From Acetatifactor sp. (lineage in GTDB: Bacteria; Bacillota; Clostridia; Lachnospirales; Lachnospiraceae), in assembly GCA_016290775.1 (NCBI GenBank), contig JAEEVF010000018.1, positions 1 to 34,903 on the forward strand: a DNA stretch of 34,903 nt, given 5' to 3'. Both the position numbers and the translations under genes were made by a program. The notes below the pieces were generated by a model. It searched no databases, was not told where the DNA came from, and was given only the letters and a program-made list of their open reading frames with translations. Shown piece by piece: positions 15,783 through 23,469 of the stretch. Position 1 is the stretch's first letter, and every line of letters starts with the position of its first letter.

Positions 15783-16688
15783 ATGAATAAAATGCGTCTA
15801 ACCAGGGACAGGAAGTGGGGCTTCCAGTTTTTCCCTTATCATCAAATGCATATGGACAACGAATTGGTTAAGGGATGGGTCTCCATTAACTATCTGACCG
15901 ACGGCGAGACGATGTACTGGGAGTATGAAAAGGCCGGCAAGGTTCCGGTCTGCGGAAAGGACATGCTATGGCTGACGATCATTCCTGATGATAAGCAGCG
16001 CTGCATCGGAGCTTACTTTCTTCCCAACAGAAGGGTGAGTACATGGTACATCGACGTCATAGACGGCGTTGGAATGGATGATGACGGAGTGGTCTATTAC
16101 ATTGACAAATACTTGGATGTCTTGCTCACACCTCAGGGAGACGTGAAGATTGCTGATCGGGATGAACTGGATGCCGCATATGCGTCCGGCGAACTCACGC
16201 AGAAGCAATATGAAGACGCGATCCTTGAAGGCGAAAGGATTGTGGAGGAGATGGCTACGGATATCGCGGCTACCGAGAAATTCTGCAGTGACGTGCTGGA
16301 TGCGTTTGAGAAAGAAATCGCGGATGACGTTTTCACGGTTTTTCTTGACGTAGACGGTGTTCTCGATGTGTTTGATCCAGCCAAAACTGTCCAGGAGCTC
16401 TTGCCGGAGCCAGTGAAGTATCTAAAGGATTTTGTGCGACGGACCAAGGCTGAACTTGTGATGGTCTCTGATCAGAGATGCGGCTCGCCGGCTCAAAAAA
16501 CCTCCGAGATCAATAAATACCTTGAGGAGCATCCAGCGATCAAAAGATACGTGATATTGGATGACTGCAACAGAGATGATTATTCCGGGGATGAGAATTT
16601 GCAAAAACACCTGGTGTTCGTTGATGCGTTGAAGGGACTGCAGATCACCGATTTACTTGAGGCCTGCCGCATTATGAATCTGCAATGA
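15783..16688 (+). CDS. Fusion of DUF402 phosphohydrolase-like domain and HAD 'Swiss-army-knife RNA repair' domain
   Basis: The protein is 301 residues from ATG 15783 (AAGGAGAG upstream). Residues about 25-155 resemble DUF402: TWYIDVID, VVYYIDKYLDV and a DELDAAYASGELT helix correspond to the NtdP/FomD-type metal-binding strands. Residues about 184-301 are a HAD domain: motif I FLDVDGVLD (D189, D191), motif II around ELVMVSDQR (S229), then VILDD (D260, D261) and HLVFVDALKGL. The latter order resembles the HAD_SAK family found in RNA-repair polyproteins. Both domains are phosphohydrolases in known relatives. Together with the adjacent 2H protein, a role in trimming RNA or nucleotide ends is an inference. 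No residue expected for motif I is missing. Confidence 0.75.
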   Translation: MNKMRLTRDRKWGFQFFPYHQMHMDNELVKGWVSINYLTDGETMYWEYEKAGKVPVCGKDMLWLTIIPDDKQRCIGAYFLPNRRVSTWYIDVIDGVGMDDDGVVYYIDKYLDVLLTPQGDVKIADRDELDAAYASGELTQKQYEDAILEGERIVEEMATDIAATEKFCSDVLDAFEKEIADDVFTVFLDVDGVLDVFDPAKTVQELLPEPVKYLKDFVRRTKAELVMVSDQRCGSPAQKTSEINKYLEEHPAIKRYVILDDCNRDDYSGDENLQKHLVFVDALKGLQITDLLEACRIMNLQ

Positions 16689-16689
16689 T

Positions 16690-16941
16690 GCTCCAAAAGT
16701 GAAGACGGCAAAAGTAACGCATTGAGGCATGCATGGAGAATTCCGTTGTTTTATGACTATACGGAGGCGAAGCCACAGAGGAACAGATCTTGGAAGACAT
16801 GAAAGCAACTCCTCCCGGCATTGGGGCAGAGGATAAATATTTCTTTGGATTCAGTGAAGGAGATGAAGTGGTTGCGGAAAAGAAGCAGGCGGACGTCATG
16901 GCGAAAAAGAGTGACGGGAAAAGTGAGAAACAAAGGAGAAA
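16690..16941 (+). pseudogene. Frameshifted remnant of a GNAT acetyltransferase gene
   Basis: The stretch encodes pieces of a GNAT N-terminus in two frames. One frame gives IPLFYDYTEAKP (from 16739). After a one-base shift another gives TEEQILEDMKATPPGIGAED and then KYFFGFSEGDEVV, running to about 16880. The PPGIGAEDKYF-x-GF pattern is typical of small GNAT enzymes just before the strand that should continue into the acetyl-CoA-binding half. Here the frame instead continues as a Lys-rich tail and stops near 16944, so the catalytic half is missing. The region otherwise separates the DUF402-HAD gene from the next membrane protein. Confidence 0.5.
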
Positions 16942-18615
16942 ATGATGGCATATTTTCTGATTGGAATTGTTCTGGATTTGGTGATTGCTTTCTTTGCTTT
17001 CGGGGCGACGTGGGCGTTCTGGGGGACGGGGGCATGGGAATTGCATGGCACCGTCGCTATGAGCTGTGCGGCGGTCTTGATGCTTGTGATCAACGTTTGC
17101 GGCATAATAAAAACAAGACGAGGGAAAAAGGGAATTGTGGGTAGCGCCGTGGCGGTGAAGCTGGGGCTGTTTTTTGCTGCGGTTTCCGTGATTTATTTCA
17201 CGTATGAGACTAGGAATTTTATGGGAGTTGCCTTTTTATTCCTGACCATAAGTTTGTTATGTTTTGGAATCGGTCTTGCGATTCCGTTTATCGGCTCAGC
17301 AAAAAAACAATCTACAAAGCAGAAAAAGTCCGCCGCGCAGCCTAAGTTCGAAAAGCCGGTTTTTACGGCTTACAAATCGAAGTGGGCATGGAACGATGCC
17401 GCTGCGGAATATTCGCTTATGACGGGGAAAAAGCCGGAAGAGTTTTCGGAAGAGGAGAATGACCGGATCTTCGATTACGCTTCGATGCCCATCATTTATT
17501 TTTTGACTTGGCTTTTGCGTAACAATCATATGAGTGAGTATTTTCTGTCGCAAACCGAAGTGGACGAAGAGGCGCTTTCTTCACCGCTTACGTTTTTCTG
17601 CAATATGGATTACGTTTTGGCTGCGGATGACATTGCAGAAGAGCTTCGGCCCTTTGTCGATTTTTATCTGAGTTACGAGGAGAAACTCTTTTATGACCTG
17701 CAAAGTAATAGCTTTTCATTCGATTATTACGAGGCCATTCGAAATGAGAAGAAGTTTTATTATTGCGTTGACTTTTCCTGGGAGGTTTATGAAAAACTCG
17801 CGGCGGTGATCGAAAAGAAATGGAAGCGGTGGAAAGCCCATTCTGAAGGAGAGGGTCCAGAGGAAAGGGAAGCGGAAATAAAGGTGCATTCCACGCTTTG
17901 GAATACGGATCTTTCCGTGACGCTGACGGGGCAAGTAAGCGAAAGCTACGTCAGGAATTGTGAAGCGTGTTTAAACTCCATGAGTGAGGATGAGATTGTC
18001 AAGGCGTGCGAACTTTTGATCAATACCTTCGGGGCGCAGGAACTTGTGGGAGAAGGCGACGTAAAGAAGGTGTTGCAATATTTTGTCCCGGACGAGATGG
18101 TCATTTTTGAAAACGAGGGTGAGGAGGACACAGCCTTCTGCCTTCTGGGAGAGAGCGAGGAAATGGAACCAGAGCACGGCATTGCCTTATGCATCCGAAA
18201 TGGTTACGTACTGGATGAGCCATGCTACCGCATGGATTATGACTGCCCTTGGGATGACAGTGAGAGAGAAAAGTATGAACGTGCCATTTCCGACGGTGCC
18301 ATAAGGAAGGTAAAGAGTGATGAGGAGGTGAAAACGCTCCTTATGGAGGGCAAACTGGAGATCCTTGACGTTCCGGCGCAGTATCTGGATGAGGGGAATG
18401 AGAAGGACGCGACTTATTACGTGACGCCTCACGTGAAAAAGCTCTATGACAAAGCCATGATCAGGCTTGAACTGTTGGAGATGCGTGGCATCACGGTGAC
18501 GAGAAGGGTTCGCTTTGATTTCGAAAACCAAAATCCGGTGCCGCAAAGCGTCTCCGTTTATGGACAAAAGGACGACCGCAATCCTTTTCGCGAAAAAATC
18601 ATTGTATGGCGGTAA
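16942..18615 (+). CDS. Four-helix membrane protein with large cytoplasmic region, partly DUF6985-like
   Basis: The 557-residue protein begins with four hydrophobic helices (about residues 3-26, 35-55, 68-88 and 92-115). A Lys-rich stretch follows and then about 430 soluble residues. Residues about 315-420 include LSVTLTGQVSESYV, LNSMSEDEIVKACELL, FVPDEMVIFENE and EPEHGIALCIRNGYV. That order resembles DUF6985/DUF2262-type domains, often seen in contact-dependent-toxin immunity contexts, but I cannot confirm it. The middle region is rich in acidic and aromatic residues. Two consecutive ATGs (16942, 16945) follow AAAGGAG; the second has better spacing. No toxin gene is visible beside it. Function unknown. 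Confidence 0.62.
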   Translation: MMAYFLIGIVLDLVIAFFAFGATWAFWGTGAWELHGTVAMSCAAVLMLVINVCGIIKTRRGKKGIVGSAVAVKLGLFFAAVSVIYFTYETRNFMGVAFLFLTISLLCFGIGLAIPFIGSAKKQSTKQKKSAAQPKFEKPVFTAYKSKWAWNDAAAEYSLMTGKKPEEFSEEENDRIFDYASMPIIYFLTWLLRNNHMSEYFLSQTEVDEEALSSPLTFFCNMDYVLAADDIAEELRPFVDFYLSYEEKLFYDLQSNSFSFDYYEAIRNEKKFYYCVDFSWEVYEKLAAVIEKKWKRWKAHSEGEGPEEREAEIKVHSTLWNTDLSVTLTGQVSESYVRNCEACLNSMSEDEIVKACELLINTFGAQELVGEGDVKKVLQYFVPDEMVIFENEGEEDTAFCLLGESEEMEPEHGIALCIRNGYVLDEPCYRMDYDCPWDDSEREKYERAISDGAIRKVKSDEEVKTLLMEGKLEILDVPAQYLDEGNEKDATYYVTPHVKKLYDKAMIRLELLEMRGITVTRRVRFDFENQNPVPQSVSVYGQKDDRNPFREKIIVWR

Positions 18616-18875
18616 GCGTAATAACGCGTCACGGAAGCCGCTTTTTGGGCGAATGCGCCAATTGAACGAGAGAGGAACATTTTTGCCGGGAGGGATTTGC
18701 CATTCTCCTTTTGATTTTTACCTTTCGCTGGGGACATTTAGTGAGATTTATAGAAAAAGGATAGATAAGCAGATAATAGTACACCCTAAGGGCTTTTCAG
18801 AGTCAGATGGGATTATAAAGATACCTCCATACATGATGCACCTAATATAACTAGAAGAATTCGAGGGAGCAGTAC
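18616..18875. other. 260-base gap with no confident gene
   Basis: A plus-strand frame stays open to 18850 as an extension of an out-of-frame reading of the previous gene's end. It encodes segments such as GTFSEIYRKRIDKQI, but it has no start signal and I do not recognise it. It could be a gene remnant or simple read-through. No terminator or riboswitch was recognised. The GGGAG at the end is the ribosome binding site of the next gene. Confidence 0.4.
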
Positions 18876-19793
18876 ATGAAGGAAAAACCGAAGGTTGTAT
18901 ATCATGGCAGCCAGTATTTGTTTGATGTTTTGAAGCCGCGGCAGGCGAACGGGCAGTGTGAGGCCGAGGCACAGATGGGAATATACGCGGCAGCAACGAT
19001 GGAGGAAGTGATCCCGTTTGCCATGCCGTTTCGCTTCTATCCGGACTGTCCGGAGGGGAAGCTTTCTTTTGATTCTGACGGGATCAAGAGCTATTTGCGC
19101 TATGGTTCCGTCAACCCGAACGGAAAAGGGTATGTCTATGTTCTGCCGTCGGATTCCTTTGAGCTCATTGACGAGTGGGAATGGCTTTCCAGAACGCCGG
19201 TAAAGCCGCTTCAGGTGATCGAGGTCTCGGTGAAGGATTATTGGCATACGATTTCATTTTCCGAGGAGGCAAAGAGAATCCAGCAGGAGCTGTACGGCGA
19301 GCCGTATGTATGCAAGATTGCTTCCTCTTCGGAAGTGAATGAAAAATGGGATATTTTGGTCAAGGAGCATCCAGATGACTCAAATTGGGCCGTATGGAAA
19401 AAGGACATCATCACGGAAATATCGGAGGGAAAGCAGATCCCGTATTATGGGATTTTTTGCGGCGAGATCATCTGCGAAGCATATGCCGTTCCGAACTACA
19501 CCCCGGGCGAGGATGACGCAGGTCTTACGGAGGATGGCACGGCATATCTCTCCGCATTTCGAACGGTAAAGCGGTATCGCGGTAAGGGATATTTTTCGAA
19601 ACTGCTTTACTTTATGCTGGAGGACCTTCGCCAGAAAGGTTTTGCAAGGGCAGTCCTTGGAGTAGAACCATGTGAAGAACTCAACCGGCAGATGTATTTT
19701 CATTGGGGCTTCACGGAGAAAATGTATACTGGAACATGCACCTACCCGGACGGGACAGTGATCGAAGTGGAGTACTATGGGAAAAGGCTTTGA
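18876..19793 (+). CDS. YHGS-domain / GNAT acetyltransferase fusion protein
   Basis: The product is 305 residues from ATG 18876 (GGGAG upstream). Residues 1-125 form a domain starting VVYHGSQYLFDVLKPR (YHGS at 9-12) with GIYAAATMEEVIPFAM, a KLSFDSDG stretch and GKGYVYVL. The His-Gly-Ser start followed by a strand-and-A-x-x-x-A pattern recalls ADP-ribosyltransferase-like folds, but the catalytic Glu cannot be placed with certainty. Residues about 180-290 are a GNAT domain: motif A RYRGKGYFSKLL (234-245) binds acetyl-CoA, and NRQMYFHWGF is motif B. The same N-terminal domain occurs alone at 20887-21201. The linked function is unknown. It ends 17 bases before the fluoride channel gene. Confidence 0.72.
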   Translation: MKEKPKVVYHGSQYLFDVLKPRQANGQCEAEAQMGIYAAATMEEVIPFAMPFRFYPDCPEGKLSFDSDGIKSYLRYGSVNPNGKGYVYVLPSDSFELIDEWEWLSRTPVKPLQVIEVSVKDYWHTISFSEEAKRIQQELYGEPYVCKIASSSEVNEKWDILVKEHPDDSNWAVWKKDIITEISEGKQIPYYGIFCGEIICEAYAVPNYTPGEDDAGLTEDGTAYLSAFRTVKRYRGKGYFSKLLYFMLEDLRQKGFARAVLGVEPCEELNRQMYFHWGFTEKMYTGTCTYPDGTVIEVEYYGKRL

Positions 19794-19810
19794 TGAGGTG
19801 AGAGGTGAGT

Positions 19811-20179
19811 ATGGGTTTATTGTTTGTAGCATTTGGAGGTGCGTTGGGTGCGGTGGCACGATATGCCATAAGTCTTATTCCAATCAAGACAGGGTTTCCG
19901 ATACTAACGCTTATAACGAATATATTGGGAGCGGTACTTATCGGTTTTATTGTCGGTGTCACGAGCAATCGCGAAGGCTTATCCAATAACGCAATATTGT
20001 TTTGGAAGACTGGTGTGTGTGGAGGCTTTACAACATTTTCTACATTCTCGCTCGAGGCATTCAATCTTTTCGAGAAAAAGCAGTACGCGGCTGGAGGGAT
20101 ATATGTGGTACTCAGCTGTGGTTGTTGCATTTTGGGAATACTTTTGGGCAAGAAGATTGCTTCAATGATCAAGTTTTGA
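19811..20179 (+). CDS. crcB: Fluoride channel FluC/CrcB
   Basis: FluC (CrcB) exports fluoride through a small dual-topology dimeric channel and protects enolase and other enzymes. The 122-residue product has four membrane helices. Conserved segments are GGALGAVARY (9-18), the Asn in LITNILGA (N37), and GVCGGFTTFSTFS (68-80), which holds the Phe residues lining the pore and the central Na+ site. ATG 19811 follows GAGGTGAG; GTG 19805 is a possible alternative. Only one copy is present here, so it should work as a homodimer unless a partner lies elsewhere. I saw no fluoride riboswitch consensus upstream. Confidence 0.93.
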   Translation: MGLLFVAFGGALGAVARYAISLIPIKTGFPILTLITNILGAVLIGFIVGVTSNREGLSNNAILFWKTGVCGGFTTFSTFSLEAFNLFEKKQYAAGGIYVVLSCGCCILGILLGKKIASMIKF

Positions 20180-20214
20180 CCTAAGAGGGGTCGAGAATTC
20201 AGAGGAGGACAAAA

Positions 20215-20676
20215 ATGATACGAGTTGCAGAAAGCAAGGACATACCGCAGATCAATAGATTGCGGGAACAGGTAAACAGTATTCACGTGCAGGGACGGCC
20301 GGACATTTTTAAGCCTGGTTTTTGTAAGGAGTTGCAGGATCATGCTGCATGGTATCTTCAGTCAGAATACAATGACATTTTGGTGGATGACAGAAACGGC
20401 GAGATTACGGGAACGGTTATGATCGATTATATAAACAAGCCGGAGTCGCCTTACGGACTTGCAAGGAGTTTTTGTCATATCGCAGAGATTTGCGTGGACG
20501 AAAAGTGGAGAAGAAAAGGCGTCGCGCACGCGCTGATGGAGAGCGTTCGCGCCGAGGCAAAGAAGAGAGGCTTTACGAGAATTGAGTTGGACGTTTGGGC
20601 ATTCAACGATGCGCTGGCTTTCTATGAAGCCGAAGGATTCACCGTTTACCGCAGATACATGGAATGTGATCTGTGA
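20215..20676 (+). CDS. GNAT family N-acetyltransferase
   Basis: This 153-residue protein is a complete single-domain GNAT. Residues 87-108 read AEICVDEKWRRKGVAHALMES, with the R-R-K-G-V-A pyrophosphate-binding loop for acetyl-CoA, and VWAFNDALAFYEAEGFTVYRRYM closes the fold. AGAGGAGG gives a strong ribosome binding site. It lies 35 bases after crcB. The acceptor is unknown; the short protein with an N-terminal IRVAESKDIPQI start is typical of small-molecule or peptide acetyltransferases. A remnant of a second GNAT gene follows directly after the stop. Confidence 0.88.
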   Translation: MIRVAESKDIPQINRLREQVNSIHVQGRPDIFKPGFCKELQDHAAWYLQSEYNDILVDDRNGEITGTVMIDYINKPESPYGLARSFCHIAEICVDEKWRRKGVAHALMESVRAEAKKRGFTRIELDVWAFNDALAFYEAEGFTVYRRYMECDL

Positions 20677-20682
20677 GGATGA

Positions 20683-20871
20683 TTCGAAAATGCGGGCGAA
20701 GCCGTTGAAGCAGCTGTTGAATGGGCATTGAAGCAACCAGGAGTTAGCCGTGTTGAGGCCGAGACGGATCCAGACAACAAGAAGTCGCAGAGAGTCCTTG
20801 AAAAATGTGGCTTCGTTCCTACCGGGACCAATGGGGAAGAGGGACCGAGATATTGGCGTGACAATCACTAA
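20683..20871 (+). pseudogene. C-terminal remnant of a RimJ/RimL-type GNAT acetyltransferase
   Basis: One frame reads ENAGEAVEAAVEWALKQPG, then RVEAETDPDNKKSQRVLEKC and GFVPTGTNGEEGPRYW to a stop at 20869-20871. This is the typical end of RimJ/RimL-like GNAT enzymes (acetyl-CoA loop, the N-x-x-S-Q-R-V-L-E-K-C-G-F motif and C-terminus). The frame has a stop codon at 20680-20682 and no start codon or ribosome binding site, so the N-terminal two-thirds are missing. It is only about 62 codons long. The normal protein is about 170 residues. Confidence 0.8.
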
Positions 20872-20886
20872 AGGAGAAATGAACAG

Positions 20887-21201
20887 ATGGAAATTAAGAT
20901 TGATCCTAATGGAATATGGTATCATGGTTCGAACAAGGTGTTTTCAGAATTGAGAAAAGGCAGTACCATCACTCAGTGGAAAGAACTCGCGGAGGCGTTT
21001 TCTCATCAACCGAGCCGATTGAGTTATGACGACGACGGGAAAATTTATCATAATGGAACGGAAAAGGGATACTTATATGTAATAGATGAACCTATTACGG
21101 TTGGCGTTGACGTTTATCAGCATCCAGAAACTGTTATGGATGAAAACGCAGAGTTTTTGACGAGTAGACCAATAAAAGTAAGAATGATAGGTGAATTGTA
21201 A
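20887..21201 (+). CDS. Small stand-alone YHGS-domain protein
   Basis: The 104-residue product starts at ATG 20887 after a GGAG ten bases upstream. It begins with the same pattern as the N-terminus of the 305-residue fusion protein: WYHGSNKVFSELRKG (YHGS at 12-15), RLSYDDDGKIY, EKGYLYVID and SRPIKV. These match KLSFDSDG, GKGYVYVL and SRTPVKP in order. It lacks any GNAT part. The domain might be ADP-ribosyltransferase-like, but that is a weak guess from the H-G-S start. It follows directly on the GNAT remnant, and no toxin or antitoxin partner is obvious. Function unknown. Confidence 0.65.
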   Translation: MEIKIDPNGIWYHGSNKVFSELRKGSTITQWKELAEAFSHQPSRLSYDDDGKIYHNGTEKGYLYVIDEPITVGVDVYQHPETVMDENAEFLTSRPIKVRMIGEL

Positions 21202-21251
21202 TGTGACAGGGTTTAGATATCTTTCGGTTTTATCAAGCAAGACAGTCGCGC

Positions 21252-21280
21252 TTGACGCTCCTTTCGGGCGGGCTTATAAT
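21252..21280 (+). promoter_or_regulatory. Promoter of the PRTase-like gene
   Basis: TTGACG (21252-21257) and a perfect TATAAT (21275-21280) are separated by exactly 17 bases. An AGGAGG ribosome binding site and ATG 21314 follow. Confidence 0.82.
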
Positions 21281-21313
21281 GAGAATATGATTTTCGACAC
21301 AGGAGGTAAAGAC

Positions 21314-21952
21314 ATGAAGGAAGGCGTAAAGATCAATCATAAGATTCTTCGAAATTTATCCATGCGCGTGGTGCCGGGCCACTTTGTGACCAGCCATTCG
21401 CACATCAATTACTATTTTGACATGACCACCATGAAGATCCGCCAGAGCGAGGCGTCCGAGGTTGCAAAGGCGATCGCGCAGCAATACTCTTACAGCACCA
21501 TCGTGGACACCATCGTTTGCATGGACGGCTGCGAGGTAATCGGCGCGTATCTTGCGGAGGCGCTTCAGAATGCGGGCATCATGTCTATGAATTCGCACAA
21601 GACGATTTATGTGGTAACGCCCGAGATCAATGCACAGAACCAGTTGATCTTCCGCGACAACATCCGCATTGCCATCGAAAACAAGCATGTGTTGCTTCTC
21701 CTTGCGTCCGCAACGACGGGCAAGACGATCTCGTCCAGCCTTGAGTGCATTCAGTATTACGGCGGCCAGCTGGCAGGCATTTCCGCATTGTTCTCCGCAG
21801 TAAATGAGGTGCAGGGACACGAAGTGCATTCTATTTTCAACGCAGGAGACGTGCCGGAGTATTCCACCTATCTTTCACACGAATGCCCGATGTGCCGTAA
21901 CGCACAGCGCATCGACGCGCTGGTGAACAGCTACGGATATTCGGAACTCTAA
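21314..21952 (+). CDS. Orotate phosphoribosyltransferase-like protein with atypical PRPP loop
   Basis: The 212-residue product has the type I PRTase layout: helix-rich N-terminus, VDTIVCMDGCEVIGAYLAEAL for the core entry, and HVLLLLASATTGKTISSSLE (about 126-143) at the PRPP-loop position. Normal OPRTase has two acidic residues before TTG in that loop; here they read S-A, so PRPP binding or metal use may differ. The C-terminus carries a Cys pair, C191-x2-C194, in a short zinc-ribbon-like end. The start at ATG 21314 has AGGAGG seven bases upstream. It is a monocistronic unit with a consensus promoter and a strong terminator. Whether it makes OMP is unknown; no pyr genes lie nearby. Confidence 0.72.
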   Translation: MKEGVKINHKILRNLSMRVVPGHFVTSHSHINYYFDMTTMKIRQSEASEVAKAIAQQYSYSTIVDTIVCMDGCEVIGAYLAEALQNAGIMSMNSHKTIYVVTPEINAQNQLIFRDNIRIAIENKHVLLLLASATTGKTISSSLECIQYYGGQLAGISALFSAVNEVQGHEVHSIFNAGDVPEYSTYLSHECPMCRNAQRIDALVNSYGYSEL

Positions 21953-21979
21953 GCGTTAGTTCATATTGTTGCCATTCAT

Positions 21980-22029
21980 CAACGATCTCTGTTAGCTAGT
22001 ACGGCGAACAGAGATCGTTGCTTTTTATT
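21980..22029 (+). terminator. Intrinsic terminator after the PRTase-like gene
   Basis: A perfect 14-base-pair stem, 21980-21993 with 22007-22020, with a 13-base loop, is followed by CTTTTTATT. Its 3' tail overlaps the stop region of the minus-strand GNAT gene, so it may also act for that convergent gene. Confidence 0.92.
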
Positions 22030-22852
22030 CGGATTCTTTGCTGCAACTGCTGCTGCTGAAATTGATCAAAATCCCTTCGTCTTCATATCCGGCGTTTATA
22101 TATGCTTTGTTGGACGGAATATAATGATAGTCTGTATATAACAACGGGACAAAACCCCTTTCCAACAAATCATTTGTCAGAAGATATATCAGATTTGCGG
22201 CATACCCCTTTTTCCTTTCTTCCATTGGCGTGTATACATGCGTAAGCTTTGCCTGTTCGCCCGTAAGACTGTAACTGACCATGCAAACTATTTTGTTTTC
22301 CGCATTTCTCCAAACATAGAATTTTCCATCCGCCAAAAACGCTTCAACGTCTTTTCTTGCCTGGTCCATGGAAATTGGATTGTTGCCGTTCATTTCAATA
22401 TTGTCATCATACCAATACTTGACCAATACTTCCCGATCACTTTCCGTAGCTTTAGACATCGCTCCGTCACATGCTTTTGGCGCCTTTGTGCTATGACATC
22501 TCAAGAATCCCATCTCAAAATAATCATCCGTATTCAGAGCATCAAAGCTATTTTTCACTAACAGATCATATAATTCTTTCTTGCAAGTGAATTTATCTTT
22601 TTCGTTATCTGTCAGATAACGCTTGATCAGATCCTCGATTTCTCCAATTCTTGATCCATCAAAATTGTCACTTGTCCAAATCCAAGTAGGGTATTTTTTC
22701 GAACCCCTGCATGCCACATAACTTTCTTCATCGCTATAAAGCTCCAATTCCGGACTTGGCAGATTTTGTAGTATTAAACTGAATTTATACTTGTCTTTTT
22801 GAAACTCCGGGCTCATAAAAATCGCATTATCCGGCTTAATTGCTTTGTACAT
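22025..22852 (-). CDS. GNAT family N-acetyltransferase with extended N-terminal domain
   Basis: From ATG 22852 (AAGAAGG upstream on the minus strand; GTG 22861 also possible) the product is 275 residues. The C-terminal 100 residues are GNAT: MVSYSLTGEQAKLTHVYTP is the beta 4 strand, EERKKGYAANLIYLL the acetyl-CoA loop, and NKAYINAGYEDEG the final motif. The N-terminal 150 residues are helical and of the kind found in 'predicted acetyltransferase' proteins, with no assignable motif. The last residues are Ser/Cys/Glu-rich. It follows the 153-residue unknown gene by 19 bases and is probably in one operon with it. Acceptor unknown. Confidence 0.82.
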   Translation of the reverse strand: MYKAIKPDNAIFMSPEFQKDKYKFSLILQNLPSPELELYSDEESYVACRGSKKYPTWIWTSDNFDGSRIGEIEDLIKRYLTDNEKDKFTCKKELYDLLVKNSFDALNTDDYFEMGFLRCHSTKAPKACDGAMSKATESDREVLVKYWYDDNIEMNGNNPISMDQARKDVEAFLADGKFYVWRNAENKIVCMVSYSLTGEQAKLTHVYTPMEERKKGYAANLIYLLTNDLLERGFVPLLYTDYHYIPSNKAYINAGYEDEGILINFSSSSCSKESE

Positions 22853-22871
22853 AGGTATCACCTTCTTTGAA

Positions 22872-23333
22872 TCAATTGCACCACCTGATCACAGGCTCCT
22901 CAAACTCCGCGTTCTCATCGAGCCCCTGTCCTTCACGCCTTTTCCAAAAGCGAAGAATAAATGCCGGGATCTTCTCGCATTCATCTGTCAAGCCACTGCC
23001 GTCATCGAACGAGGCAAACACCACAAATCCGTCTTCAGGGAAATCCTCGATCAATTGCTTTCTCCAGCCTTTTATAATCCCAACTGCTTTTTTGAAAAGG
23101 ATTTCCTTGTCATCATTTTCTATGTAAACTTCATTTCCATCCCATTCCAACCAGGACAGATCCGCCTCTTCGTTGATAGGCTCTTCAATGCCGCAAAAGT
23201 TCCCCACTCCAAAATAATCCCTTCCAAACGGATCTTTCTTCTTCCATATCGGATAACCGTCATCAGGGGCGACATCTTCAATCGCAATGTGACCAAATTC
23301 TTTCTGTGCAAGTGAATTTAGTTGTATATCCAT
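22872..23333 (-). CDS. Hypothetical protein, acidic/aromatic, 153 residues
   Basis: I do not recognise this family. From ATG 23333 (GGAGA at six-base spacing on the minus strand) the product is 153 residues; the frame extends upstream to 23432 without a start signal. It has a W/D/F/G-rich middle (PIWKKKDPFGRDYFGVGNFC), a DLSWLEWDGNEVYIEN strand pair, a helix KAVGIIKGWRKQLI, and FVVFASFDDGSG. There is no signal peptide or membrane segment. The acidic, aromatic composition and small size recall SMI1/SUKH-like or other immunity proteins, but this is a compositional impression only. It is upstream of a GNAT gene in a two-gene minus-strand operon. Confidence 0.65.
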   Translation of the reverse strand: MDIQLNSLAQKEFGHIAIEDVAPDDGYPIWKKKDPFGRDYFGVGNFCGIEEPINEEADLSWLEWDGNEVYIENDDKEILFKKAVGIIKGWRKQLIEDFPEDGFVVFASFDDGSGLTDECEKIPAFILRFWKRREGQGLDENAEFEEPVIRWCN

Positions 23334-23469
23334 GATCTTCTCCACAATAATACTGTAAATGTCCTCTGCTTTTTTGCTATACCTCGAATGGAAGTTCTGA
23401 GGCCTCGGCCCTTCAGGCGAGGCTTTTCTCAAAAAACGCCAATGTGTTTATGTCATAAATAGTCAAATC

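Noticed and set aside
19794..19810. Fluoride riboswitch ahead of crcB.
   Set aside because: Only 17 bases separate crcB from the previous gene, and no riboswitch core was seen there or inside the end of that gene.
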